This document shows positions 49,016 to 60,339 of a stretch of DNA of 64,000 nt, piece by piece. The stretch comes from Limanda limanda (taxonomy: Eukaryota > Chordata > Actinopteri > Pleuronectiformes > Pleuronectidae), in assembly GCF_963576545.1 (NCBI RefSeq), contig NC_083639.1:25496118-25560117 (forward strand). Direction: 5' to 3'. The notes beneath the pieces are model-generated. The model made no database searches. It had not been told where the DNA came from and worked only from the letters and a program-made list of their open reading frames with translations. The position numbers and the translations under genes were made by a program. Numbering within the stretch: position 1 is the first letter of the stretch; every line of letters starts with the position of its first letter.

Positions 49016-51200
49016 GAATAAGGTTCAAGTGCTGTTTTAATTAAAAAGTCGGGCCATGAAAAGGGATCATGTGACAGCAACAACACATGTGCTGCCTTTT
49101 CAAAATTAATTTTTATGTGAAACATGACAGGAAGGAAACAGGGTGATGTTCTTGTTAATGCAAAACCATAAAAGAATATTCTTGAATGCATCAGCTCCAA
49201 AAGCCGTTCCGAGGTTTTTCCCTTGAAACGACCAAGCAGCTTTGCATTTTCCATTTACTTAGTTATAAATACTGCAAATCCAGAGCTGAGAGGAATGAAA
49301 TGTCACACAGGACCCGGGAGTCGCATTAATAAAGGCCTCAAAAGAAGTCATGATGCTGTTTCCAAGGAAGCAAGTCGTCCTGGTAACCCAGAGACGGACA
49401 CACTGGGTTATCAATCACTGCTTGTGCATTCAATCTGTGGAACCTCTGCATCACCACAGGTCATGAGCAATGGCAGGGAACAAGGGCCGGTGTGGACAAA
49501 TGGTCGTTCTGAATGTCAAACGCCGAGGTTTGAGGAACGCGTCAGGCGCACGGGGGGAAACATGAACTGCAGAGTCAATTCATCACGGCGGAATTGTGGC
49601 CGTTACACCGGAGGTATTTCATGTTGTTTCACTGACTATTCACAACATCTCTCTTTACCCCGGTCAACCACACCACCAAATGGAAAATTACCAGCCGGCA
49701 CAGTTTATTCAAACCATTTTAGTGTCAAGGCTCAAAAGAAAAGAGGAGAATCCAGTTTGTGTTCTCAAAAGAGAGAACAAACGGAGAGAGGAAAGAAATA
49801 GTGTCAAAAATGACCTTAATATAAGATACTGGGGATTGTTTTCACAGAAATGTACAAGATTCTGTGAATTTCTGGAATTTAATTATATATTTCTTTTACC
49901 TAACGGCCTTCGAAATGAGTCACCGCTACTTCAAACTCATCTTCATTATATCTAAGTATAGAAAGTACAACACAAGAGGTTTGTTAAAACCTCTTGTAAG
50001 GGCAGAGGCATCACGTCGTAATAAAGAGATTGTTGGGAACCGTTTTTCCTTCCCCATAATTATTCTAATACTTGTTGTTTATCAGCAGATACAAATACTA
50101 AGTTAACAACTCATGTATCTGGTTATCTGGGTGAAACTAAAAATGTCAGATCCGGCATTTTAGCTTTTGAGTATTGGGGGCATTTCCGCTGTTGATAATA
50201 TTAAATTCATATTTATGTGTATAGCACCGAATAACAACACACATTATCTCGAGGCACTTTGCATAGTGAGGTTTAGACCTCACACAATTAAATTGAAAAG
50301 CCGACAGTTCCCACGACGAGCCGGCACAGGGGAAATAAAATGTTTATACTTTTCTAACTTATACATCTTACAGGAGAGAAGGATCAGTTACTAAAGGGAC
50401 AAAACCTACAGGAAATAAAAAAGATTTCCCAATCTTACTTATGAGGTTTTTTGTAACTTACAAGTTGTGACCCTAAAGCCCCAACAGTGCGAAGATGTAA
50501 AAGAGGCACAGATGAAGAGCAACACAAACTCATCACTGTATCTACTGTATCGCCCGAAAGTTCAAAGAGTGGCAGGCGCATAAGCACACAGTCGATAATT
50601 GAAAGGAAACTTCAGCCCCTCGTCTCGCTCCTTCTCCCTTCTTCTCTCGGATGTATCGAGCTCAACTCCAAGTCGTACACTGCGGCTCCCTCATCCATTT
50701 ACAAGGTGAGAATTACCTGCACCGAGGCATCAGCTGCCTGAGAGCTCACCGGACTCTAAGACCCTCCACCTGTTGCCCCTGGGCCTCAGCACCGGTCCGG
50801 CCCCGGAATCCATGGTTGGATATATGACATCAAAAGGGCCTAAGAGGCGTGTGGGGGGGGGGTTTGTTCATCACTCAGAAGCAAACCGGTGAGGGGGATC
50901 AAAATGAAACTCGCTTGCCGTTTTACCAGCGCTGCGGTGAGGATTAAAGGACTTTGCCGGCCCCCTGAACGCATCGCCAGCCCCCTGCCTGCATGCTTTG
51001 TTTCAGCAGCTTTCAACCCCCCCCCCCACCCCCCCCCCTCATCACTTCAATGGAAATCGCCGGCCAACGGGCTCCTCCACTCGTTGATCCTGTTCACCTC
51101 CGTGTGGCTGGAGGTGAGGAGAGCATCCTGTCATGGCTCAACCTTTACCGTCTAACAAAGGAGAGACACATCCCACAGCCAATTACAAGCTTTGTTTCCT
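49016..51200. other. Non-coding stretch
   Basis: Includes a long but unrecognised plus frame (49223-49801), a LINE-like fragment (50195-50300), and C-rich runs at 51018-51040. Confidence 0.5.
50195..50300 (-). mobile_element. Diverged LINE 3'-end-like fragment
   Basis: atttatgtgtatagcaccga, then acattatctcgaggcacttt, then gcatagtgaggtttagacc resemble the teleost repeat that reads atttatatagcaccaaatca...ctcaaggcactttacatag. The match is clear but diverged. Orientation is given as the likely reverse of the element's sense strand. Confidence 0.5.
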
Positions 51201-51634
51201 GGAGGAGGAGGAGGAGGAGGAGGAGGAGGAGGAGGAGGAGGAGGAGGAGGAGGAGGAGGAGGAGGAGGAGGAGGAGGAGGAGGAGGAGGAGGAGGAGGAG
51301 GAGGACGAAGAGGAGGAGGAGGAGGAGGAGGAGGAGGAGGAGGAGGAAGATGAGGAGGAGAATGGGGAAGATTTGGAGGAGGAGGAGGAGGAGGAGGAGG
51401 AGGAGGAGGAGGAGGAGGAGGAGGAGGAGGAGGAGGAGGAGGAGGAGGAGGAGGAGGAGGAGGAGGAGGAGGAGGAGGAGGAGGAGAATGGGGAAGATTC
51501 GGAGGAGGAGGAGGAGGAGGAGGAGGAGGAGGAGGAAGATGAGGAGGAGGAGGATTAGGAGGAGGAGGAGGAGGAGGAGGAGGAGGAGGAGGAGGAGGAG
51601 GAGGAGGAGGAGGAGGAGGAGGAGGAGGAGGAGG
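51201..51634. repeat. (GAG)n trinucleotide array, 434 bp
   Basis: Nearly pure GAG polypurine tract. Two related interruptions occur (gaggagaatggggaagatt at 51354-51374 and at 51481-51499), each near a gaagatgaggagga block. So a unit of roughly 130 bp was duplicated inside the array. Open frames in both strands (poly-Glu, poly-Arg, poly-Leu, poly-Pro) follow from the repeat. Confidence 0.97.
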
Positions 51635-52329
51635 CCACATGACTGCTGATAAAGACGAAAACAAAACCACACACATGTCCACCCCCACCCACTTTCATTT
51701 CCTCTTCCTTTTTTCTCCCCCCCGACACAACCGCACCGGCACTCCCATGCTTTTTGTGCGATGTGAAATTTCATCCCCTCTTTTATATTTCGGCACTAAC
51801 ATCCACATGAAGTAACTACTCAGCTCAGCAGCAGAATTATTCATTGCGGAGTGGAGGTGGGGGTGGGAGGGGGGGGGGGGGAGACCTGTATTAAAAATTG
51901 CCAGAAGAGGAGACAGCTGTCCCAGCCCACGTTGTCATGTGATCTCTGCTGAGGGACCCGGCTGGGATTCCAAAGCCTCATTTGAAAACAAATTAAAGAG
52001 GATTAGAGGCTGAGGCTCCTCCCCTCTGTGCGTCCTGCCGGCCAAACTGGTGACCTTCCCAATGACTTCCTGTCCCGTGCACCGCGGCAGATATTAAGGT
52101 CGTATGGATTCAGAAAAAAAAAAAAAAAACGCCAGCGCCACTACATTGAAAGCAGAAGAGTCCAAATAAGATTCCATAACAAGCTGAATAAACAGGTGAG
52201 TGCAGCTTCTGTAAATAATCATATTCAATGCGGTCCATAGGAATTTGTTTTCCTGCACAGAGGGTTTGTATGATGAGTCACATAGGAGAAGAAAAATCGG
52301 AGATTAGGGAATAATATAACAAGTATTAT
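51635..52329. other. Non-coding stretch
   Basis: C-rich flank of the GAG array, a G-run at 51866-51881 and a poly(A) of 16 near 52114. No gene seen. Confidence 0.55.
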
Positions 52330-53575
52330 TACAATAATAAATTCGAGAATTGAGAATAAAGGTTTCATATTATGAGACTGAAGTCGTAACTGAGAAGAAA
52401 GTCATAACATCTTTCTTCAGAATAGTTCCTTAAACAATCTTTTCAAAGTTATCTTATGATTTATGATGAGCCCAAAGATCGTTATTTGTGAAACTAAGAT
52501 ATAATTTAACAGGATGCCACACATTCCTGAGGCTGATCTTGTTGTATCCTTCCTCTAAAACTACACCTAAAGTTATGAATTTATTCCCGTAATATTATTA
52601 CTAGATGTCCCTACTATTCGTAGTGTCATAGTATATTTAAAATGAAACTAGGACAAAGAAGTTAAATCACTAAATCTCAGCATTATCCACAGGATCTTCA
52701 CTGGTTGATTCTCTCCCGGGCCTTTGCAGCAGCCGGTTTCGGAGGCTCTGGTTTTCTTCCTCTCGGCCTTTAGCCAACACAACAGTTGCTCCTGTGGATT
52801 TAGGTCAGGCGGCCGGAGAGTCCAGACGAGAACATGCCACAATCCGCTCGTTAAATAACCTCCTTGGCCGCCTCGTCCGAGCGTTCGGGATCTGAATTAA
52901 CCTAAAATTAGTGGGGCAACGCGGGCGATAAAATGAGCCATGAAAACGACAGCGTTCACCTCAAACGCCCTTTATGACGAAGGTGAGCGACTCTTCCTCA
53001 CGGTGAAGTGAGTGGAGTCGAGTCTGATGCGGTGGACGAGGCAGAAACAGAACCTGCGCACTTCACATTTACATAATCAGCTTTTTAACTTTGGCTGTTG
53101 TTGCTGCAGGAACTAATAACAACCTCTTGTGTGATTATTTAGATTTTTCTTTTAAATGAATCACATTTTTTTAAACGAATCAAAAGAAAACCTTGACAGG
53201 GTACCGCTGTTCAACCACTGAGCAACCCACTGACTAAATACCCCTTGCCAATATTTAACTTAATTGTCCTGGTTTCATTTTAAATATACTATGAAACTAC
53301 GAATAGTAGGGACATCTAGTTATAATATTACGGGAATAAATTCATAACTTTAAGTGTAATTTTAGAGATCAGCCTCAGGAATGTGTGGCATCCTGTTATA
53401 TTATATCTTACTTTCACAAATATCGATCTTTGGGCTCATCATTAATCGTAAGATAACTTTGAAAAGATTGCTAAAGGAACTATTCTGAAGAAAGATATTA
53501 TGACTTTCTTCTCAGTTACGACTTCAGTCTCATAATATGAAACCTTTATTCTCAATTCCCAAATTTATTATTGTA
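52330..53575. repeat. Large inverted repeat (arms about 0.32 kb, loop 0.6 kb)
   Basis: The left arm (52330-52657) and right arm (53264-53575) are reverse complements over nearly their full length, for example tcatattatgagactgaagt on the left against cttcagtctcataatatga on the right. Other paired motifs are attcccgtaatattatta and tactattcgtag. Mismatches and small indels are scattered. The loop 52658-53263 is unrelated and more GC-rich. Possible identities are a foldback-type DNA transposon with long terminal inverted repeats or an inverted duplication. In the loop, the minus strand encodes PPDLNPQEQLLCWLK, which resembles the SPDLNPIEHLW motif of Tc1/mariner transposases; this is weak evidence. 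A SINE abuts the right arm. Confidence 0.8.
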
Positions 53576-53845
53576 AAGGGGTAGAGTGGTTGTCCTCTAA
53601 CCTGAAGGTCGGCGGTTCGATCCCCAGTCTGAACCATCTGCATGCCAAAGTGTCCTTGGGCAAGATGCTGAACCCTAAATGGCCCCCCCATAGAATAACA
53701 AAGTGCTGCAAGTAGATGCACTGTATGAATGTGTGTGTGAATGGGTGAATGTGAAACTGTACTGTAAAGAGCTTTGAGTGGTCTTCATCAGACTAGAAAA
53801 GCGCTATATAAATACAAAACCTTTACCATTTACCATTTAGCGTGC
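53576..53845 (+). mobile_element. tRNA-derived SINE (V-SINE-like), 5'-truncated
   Basis: Same family as 11487-11752, sharing ggggtagagtggt, box B ggttcgatcccc, ccttgggcaagatgctgaac and the tail agcgctatataaatac with ttaccatttaccattta. It begins inside box A, exactly where the inverted repeat ends at 53575, so its 5' end is truncated and the insertion is later than that repeat. Confidence 0.85.
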
Positions 53846-54639
53846 CATCTAGTTCCGTGTGTCATTTTATATAACTTATTTTATTTTATTTTTTCATTTT
53901 ATTTCTTTTTTATCTGTATTCTTTTGTTTGGTTGCTTGTTTCTTAGGTTTACTGTATTTGTAACTTGCTCTTCCTTGAAAGGAAAAAAATAAAAAAATAA
54001 AATCCATTTAATTCCTTCCAATCATCTTTACATCGTTTACTTCCTATAATAAAAGCTTCATGTCTTAAAAAAAAAAAAAAAAAAAAAAAGAAAACCTGAT
54101 ATCAGACACGTATTCAGAACCGCTCCATCCATCATTGTATCACTTTACTTTGTGTTTGGAAGTGTGTTTTATCGGGGGGGTAGGTCACCGTCAGTGTCCG
54201 TCCATGCCTGTTCGCCGTCTTCTTGGACTGAACCAAGGGTATTTCCACTAATTACACAGACACTGGTTTGATCATCTTTCAACATTGCCCCCCCCGCGGC
54301 TGCACATACACGTAGCACTAATCGGTCTTCATTAACTCTGGTGTCACACGTGTAACGCTGCTGTCCACGTCCCCCCCGACGGCCGGCGAGCGGCAGGCAG
54401 GACGAGTCAAACCAGACACGGCTTTTTCTCTGTCCTGCGGCTTCATCCCTGTAGTCGCTTTCAGATCTGGCAGGAAATGTGGAGTCATGGAGTCGTCGGG
54501 AGGGAGGGAGGGAGGGAGGGAGATGAACCTCAGGATCTGATCAGTTGATATTTGGATTTTTAAAGCACAAAATTGCTGACCAGACACTATGATTGCAGCA
54601 GGACTGCTTGACATACCGTATTGAAGTTATCCTTCAAAT
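53846..54639. other. Non-coding stretch with poly(A) run
   Basis: T-rich then a poly(A) of about 23 at 54067-54089 preceded by aataaaagcttcatgtctt, which may mark the tail of an unrecognised retroposon. The (GGGA)6 repeat follows. Confidence 0.45.
54498..54522. repeat. (GGGA)6 tetranucleotide repeat
   Basis: Six GGGA units, a perfect G-quadruplex pattern (four or more GGG runs with 1-nt loops). Confidence 0.95.
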
Positions 54640-54926
54640 TGTTTACCCTCATCAATGCTGCTAAAAAACTTTAATCTTGATGACGTTTTCCTACACTTGA
54701 CATCTGTTGCACTTCTGTCCGTCCTGGGAGAGGGATCCTCACATGTGTCTCTCTCTGAGGTTTCTACATATTTTGCCTGTTAAAAGGTTTTTTTTGTACT
54801 TTTTCCTGACTCTTGTTGAAAGTTAAGGACAGAGGATGTCACACCATGTTAAAGCCCAATGAGACAAATTGTGATTTGTGAATATGGGCTATACAAATAA
54901 AATTTGATTTGATTTGATTTGATAAA
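54640..54926 (+). mobile_element. 5'-truncated LINE 3' end with (TTTGA) tail
   Basis: ggacagaggatgtcacacca, ttaaagcccaatgagacaaa and ggctatacaaataaaatttg end in a tttgatttga array. This is a very common teleost non-LTR 3' end, probably L2/Maui-type. The upstream segment with gagagggatcctcacatgtg and ctctctctgaggtttctaca belongs to the same 3' region. No coding part remains. Confidence 0.65.
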
Positions 54927-55914
54927 GCAAGGGAAGTTACAGGAAATTGGTGTGATTCCATCCATCAGGCGAGTATGTGTAACGAAACTTAACCCTACTG
55001 CTATTGCCCTGTATCTTGTGTATTTTTAAATTATTATATCCAGGGGTGTGGCCAAATATGGAGGAACAACTCAACTATAACTTAAAGGGGAAGAGCAATC
55101 GCTTGCAGGCAGGAAGAAGATTAAATGGAATTTCCTTCACATTTTCCTTCAGATTGCACGAACCTGAATGGGGATCTTTAGCGATTTCCCCAAATTATAC
55201 AAATTCATCCATTCTCACCTCCGTTATGTCTCTCAATGAATCCTGTAATCGTGCACTCCTGCATTTTCTAAATGGTTTTCCGTTTCCTCATCTCTCTCTC
55301 TCCGAGCCGACGTGTTTATGTAGCCGAGTGAAAGAAAACGAACAGAAAGAGAGAAACGGAGCGAGAGCGCAGACTATCACTCGTCTTGAGAGAGGGGAAG
55401 TGGAAGGAATTGGTATTCACAGCAGTCCCTCCATTTTGGATTCTCGTTGGGAGCTTGGCTGTGGCCGACTGCGGCTCTGACACACGCACATCTCCCCCTC
55501 GCACTGTTAGTAAAAGAGCTACTGTGTTAATTGGGCTAAACTGTGTTAGGGACGGGAGGGGAAATTAATGCACGGCTGTAAACAGGCACGGATGAATCAC
55601 ATCTGTCAGGTTTATGAGATCAGAGAAGACGTACAGGGTGTGTGTGTCTTCAGCTTTATATTCCCTGTGCACATCTGCTAGACTGCAAAACATGAAAAGA
55701 AGCCAAATGAAAATCACTATTTTTACTATAATAAATAAATATATATTGCAAATTACACATTTACTAGTAAGATTGCGGTTTCAGAGTGGTTTCAGTGTCG
55801 CTGAGTGAATTACACAGGAAGTCTGTTTCAAAACCAGGAGGAAGAAAAGGGACCTGAGGTTACTTCACTTAACAATCTGCTCTGGTGTTTATAATCCACA
55901 CCAGGCTTTGCTCA

Positions 55915-56235
55915 GAGAGTAATTACCTCCAAAGAGGAGGATTTCTGTGTCTGTCTGTTTGTTGGAAGGAAAATGATAATGACCAAATTAACCCCATTTT
56001 TTGTTGGAAGGATGCAGTACCGGTCAGGAAAGGACAAATCCAATTAGGACTTTTGCCCCTTTATTTAACATTGCAAGATCGGGTGTTTTACAGAATAATT
56101 CAAGGATTTTAATGAAACGATTCAGACATGTTTAGGGGACTGATATTTATGAGTGTGTGGTGCAGATCCAAATTCAAATCTATAGTGAATGTACATGTGG
56201 TTCCACAAGGGGAGTGTTGGTCTCTTCTTGTGATT
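55915..56235 (+). repeat. Widespread teleost repeat (family Y), copy 2
   Basis: Begins agtaattacctccaaagagg, continues gtctgtctgtttgttggaag, tttaacattgcaagatcggg, tttaggggactgatatttat and gtggtgcagatccaaattca, and ends near ccacaaggggagtgttggtc. It is more complete than the copy at 48795-49015. The family has no obvious coding region and I cannot name its class. Confidence 0.65.
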
Positions 56236-56485
56236 CGAGTAATTCTCAAGATTTCCAACCTGTTCATAGTGGCACCACAAAAAGTTGTAGCTGTGATGGA
56301 ACAGCACATTGATTGTATATAAATATATAATTGCCAGGTACCTGATCCTCAGTAAAGCCAAGTTAGAGTGCTCTGTCAAACCCTACAGAAGAAGACGGAT
56401 CAATAAGTCATATGAAAGCCATCCAGACAGCTTCACTTTCCCTGTGGCCACACGACAATCTCACACGGCTGCAGTGTTACAGTAG

Positions 56486-56487
<2 letters not shown>

Positions 56488-56564
<77 letters not shown>

Positions 56565-56577
56565 CACACTCACACAC
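56488..56577. repeat. (AC)n microsatellite
   Basis: About 90 bp of AC repeats with a few interruptions (aaac, atac, gcac). Confidence 0.95.
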
Positions 56578-57385
56578 TGTTGTTAGAGTTAACGAAAGAT
56601 CACAGTCAGACCCCAAAACACTGAAGAACACCAAAGAACCCTAACCCGTTTTTACCATTTCAGTTTTTAGGGTTAATTCTGTTCCTGCATGTTAATAAAT
56701 AACCGGTTCCCCCTCTCCAAGGATGTGTCTCTGTCAGAATCGGGCGCCATGCAGATGCGGCGCTGAAGAGGTTGAGCCGTGTGCGGCGCCACATGTCTGA
56801 TGTTGCGAGGCTGTACAAGCAACACGGCGTCCCTCGGGGGGGGAGAAGAAGAAACGACGAGCAAACTGTTGCCTGCGAAGTGTCAAACTGTGAGCGGTGA
56901 AATGTTCTCTGTTCTGGCTCCTTGAGATGAATTCACTTGTGGTGAATGAGGCTATGCTGCATGGTAATAATATTTATATATATATAAAAAGTAACCTTGA
57001 GCTATATACAGTTTATACACAAACACACATTTTCAGGCCTTTGCTACTCACAACAGGTTATTCTTGCAATCATATTTGAAGACACAACACACAAAACGCT
57101 CCAGTGGCTGCGACTCGACCATGATCCCATAATTGTGTGATGGTCGTGATAAAAAAAACGAAAATCATCACCCAGAGTTGACAGCTTAAACTGCAACTGT
57201 CCCATACTCGGCCGAGTGTGGCTCCAAAACTGGTCAATAGAAAATAGCTTAAAAGTTTTTTCGCCACAACAACTTCAAAAGACAATATTATTTCTGACAG
57301 CTCCTTTCACGCCTCCGGAGAGGCAATAATTGTGTGTGGCGAGCGCGATGAGGGACTCTCAGCGGCGGAGGACAGGTACATGTGT

Positions 57386-57426
<41 letters not shown>

Positions 57427-59043
57427 GGGCGGCCGAACACTCCGATACTTCTCCTGGTTACTCTCCCGCTATCTTATTCGACTGGTGTTTGTTCAAACCA
57501 TTATTTATCTGTTTCTTTTTTTGTCTTCTTCTTCTTCTCTTGTGCGTCAAAAATAATTGAATTTGTTTTCGAAAGGCTCAACGCTAAACCAACCTGCCAG
57601 AGGTAAGAACAGAATATTAGTCCCTCTAAATAACCACTGGCATGCACGCCAGCAAATCCGCGACCGTACTAATTGCTGGGAAGGTCGAGATGTCAGCTTC
57701 CTGCTCAGCATCGCTATGTTTTAGTGCCATGGGTGCCCGTTACTCATCGCTGTGACGGACAGGCGCTACCCCCCCCCCCCCGATCCCATGCAAACCAGAT
57801 GGTGCAGCAAACAGCCAAAGCAGCTCGTGATTCATATAAATTCAAAACACGACCATCGGCCGTAACTGGACAGAGGCAGAACGTATGTAAAATATTTCTT
57901 TCAACTGCAAATTCATTTACAATGCACAGAACGCCCTTAGGCTATTTAAAGGCCCGGTCTCTTATCTCTCAATGCTGCAGGGATCACGGGTTTGCGTGTG
58001 CATTGTATGATATTGTGCGTCACTGCCGCTGATCTATCGTCACTGTAAATCTCCCGGAGTAACAGAAAGTGGGATTGTTTAATCAGAAGCCAGGAGGGGT
58101 GGAAAGGATGGGGAGAGAGCAGCGGAGGCATAAAGCTAAATGATGGAAATCCCGGCTGTCACCCAGGGCCCCGGCAGCATGTTCACTCAGGATGCTCATC
58201 CGTCTCCGTTCCCCACTTTAGCAAAGCCGTCTAAATAAGGAACACGCGAGGCATCCTTGGCAAAACCCTGAACCTGTCCACAAGGTCAGCTATCCCACCG
58301 GGGCCCTGGGATGCCATCATGGGGAATGGGGGGGAGGAGCTGGGGCAATCAGGTGTGAACATTTGCTCTGAAGGAGCGTCCGCTTATCCGTTCGGCTCCG
58401 GCTCCACGGGCACGGACAAATGCAAAAAAGCTGAAAGTCAAGAGTCAGATGAGGGAAACCGATGTATTACAAGAAGAAAACACAACTCTGTATGAATCCA
58501 GCGCTGACCTTCCACCGTGCAGAGAAGCAACAAACTATACATCATGTCGCCGAGGAGCTCCGACAATATCATTTATTGCCACACGGCTGCAAGAGGCAAG
58601 ATTCAGAGAAATCAGCAGCGAGCCGGGACCACGAGGACCAGTGGAGCTCGGTCCTGTTTCCTGAAGTCAGTTTCCGGCGATTACACCATGTTTGCAATAA
58701 TGAAATATTTTGCACTTACAGTTAAATACAAATTTCCAAAGCAGTTGTTAGGGCGCCATGAAGAGAAGGATGGGTTCATGTTCTGAACGCTGTAATTGTT
58801 TGAGCTATTTCGAGCAGGTCTTTAACTGCCTACACAGTGAGATTCATACAAATCAGCAGCTCAAACTCTCTTGTCTTTAATTCACTTTCTGAAAATACAC
58901 AAATGAGACATGGCAACAAGGTGGAAATGAGTTTTTTCTCTGAGTTATTTGTGTCGTAAGCTGCCAATCGCTGTTAGATTCAACCATAGGTGGAGGAAGG
59001 ACAAATAAATTGAGACAAAAATAGAAAATGCTCTGGTTCGGTA
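56578..59043. other. Non-coding stretch
   Basis: Contains a GA microsatellite (57389), a C13 run (57769) and scattered GC-rich patches. No gene seen. Confidence 0.5.
57389..57424. repeat. (GA)n microsatellite
   Basis: GA repeat of about 35 bp inside a moderately GC-rich stretch. Confidence 0.93.
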
Positions 59044-59150
59044 TCTTGCCTAAGGACACTACGGCATTCAGATGTGGAACACTGGGTTGAAGCTGCAGCG
59101 CTGACCTTCTAGTTCGAGGGCAACCGCTCTACCCCCTCAGACACATTAAC
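59044..59150 (-). mobile_element. SINE fragment, V-SINE-like head
   Basis: Reverse complement reads gggggtagagcggttgccct, agaaggtcagcgctgcag and gtgtccttaggcaagatacc, matching the tRNA-derived head and middle of the SINE at 11487, with many substitutions. The 3' tail is missing. The copy is old or truncated. Confidence 0.65.
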
Positions 59151-59169
59151 CATTGTACTTATGTAAAAG

Positions 59170-60338
59170 TAATTACTTGCTTTTAAATAGACTTTAGGTA
59201 TTAAATGTGGTTACTTCTTCACCAGTGATGCTGCTGCAGCTCTGATTGGATCAGTGCTGAAATTCTCCAATGAGACTATGTACTACACCGGCCTGTAAAG
59301 TAAAGTATTGTAACGTCCTGGCATAGAGAGGACAGGAAGCTTCTTTCTTCGTTTTTCACTTTATTCACTTTTACACGCACATGTGCCTTTTTCCATTCAC
59401 TTCATCAGTGGCGCACATCAACAACAAGAACCACTTCCTCATTGCCGCCCAATCCCCCGTAAAACCAGCCAATGAGAAAGCCTCTTTACCATAGAACCCA
59501 CACTATTTGTCCAACCCATCACATGTCCCGCCCCCGACCCCTTCACTGCCGCCCAGGACATCAGAACACTCTTTAAACACAACAAATTACTATTAAATAA
59601 CACAACACATACTTGAACAATAACCCCAGTCCGTTACAGTATGAATATTTCCTGATGCATGTAGTTGAAAGCGAAAAAGTACAGATACGTGAAAGATCTA
59701 CTTATAACTTTGGTACGCCTCAGCTCTGGATTCAGGCTACTAAGGTAAACACCCCTTGTGGAGGGCGACAGAATTACATCCGCTCTCAGCTTTTAAATGC
59801 ATTTGCAGACGGCTGTAAAAAAGAGATTAGACAAAATGTCATGAATAAAATCAACACAAGCCCCACATGCATTATCCCGATATCATCACTTCACATTTAA
59901 ATCTAAAATTGGATAATAGTTCTAGTTTAATTACTTGCTTTTAAATAGACTTTAGGTATTAAATCTGGTTACTTCTTCACCAGTGATGCTGCTGCTGCTC
60001 TGGTTCTAATGTTACCTGCCTGCTCTGATCGGATCAGTGCTGAAAATCTCCAATGAGACTAAGTACTAAACTGGTCTGTAAAGTAAAGAACGAATATTTC
60101 CTGATGCATGTAGTTGAAAGTGAAAAGTACAGATACATGAAAGATCTATTTATAACTTTGGTACGGCTCAGCTATGGATTCAGGCTACTCAGGTAAACAC
60201 CCCGTGTGGTGGGCGACAGAATTACATCAGCTATCAGCTTTTTAATGCATATCCAAAAGAGATTAGACAAAATGTCATGAATAAAATCAACACAAGTCCC
60301 ACATGCATTATCCCGATATCATCACTTCACATTTAAAT
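59170..60338 (+). repeat. Tandem duplication, about 0.4-kb unit, of unknown sequence
   Basis: Unit A (59170-59902, containing the solo LTR) and unit B (59929-60338) share long near-identical stretches, for example cttttaaatagactttagg, cctgatgcatgtagttgaaa and caaaatgtcatgaataaaat. Unit B has about 20 extra bases (ggttctaatgttacctgcctg); unit A has an extra stretch near 59805 (gcagacggctgtaaa). No conserved frame runs through both copies and I do not recognise the sequence. Confidence 0.85.
59309..59638 (-). mobile_element. Solo LTR (Ty3/gypsy-like) in a tandem duplicate
   Basis: This 330-bp insertion starts TGTAACGTCC and ends GTCCGTTACA, giving the TG...CA ends of an LTR with a 7-bp inverted terminus. 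It is flanked by the 4-bp duplication GTAT (59305-59308 and 59639-59642). The neighbouring duplicate at about 60090 is uninterrupted (aaagtaaagaacgaatattt), providing an empty site. On the minus strand an AATAAA occurs near the end, suggesting minus orientation. No internal region is present. The Ty3/gypsy assignment rests on the terminal bases only. Confidence 0.8.
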
Positions 60339-60339
60339 A

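Noticed and set aside
49223..49801. Plus-strand frame of 192 codons
   Set aside because: No domain, low-complexity or splice evidence, and an overlapping rival frame. It looks like a chance long frame.
51133..51774. Long Glu-, Arg-, Leu- and Pro-rich frames over the GAG array
   Set aside because: They are produced by the trinucleotide repeat in all frames. There is no unique coding sequence on either side.
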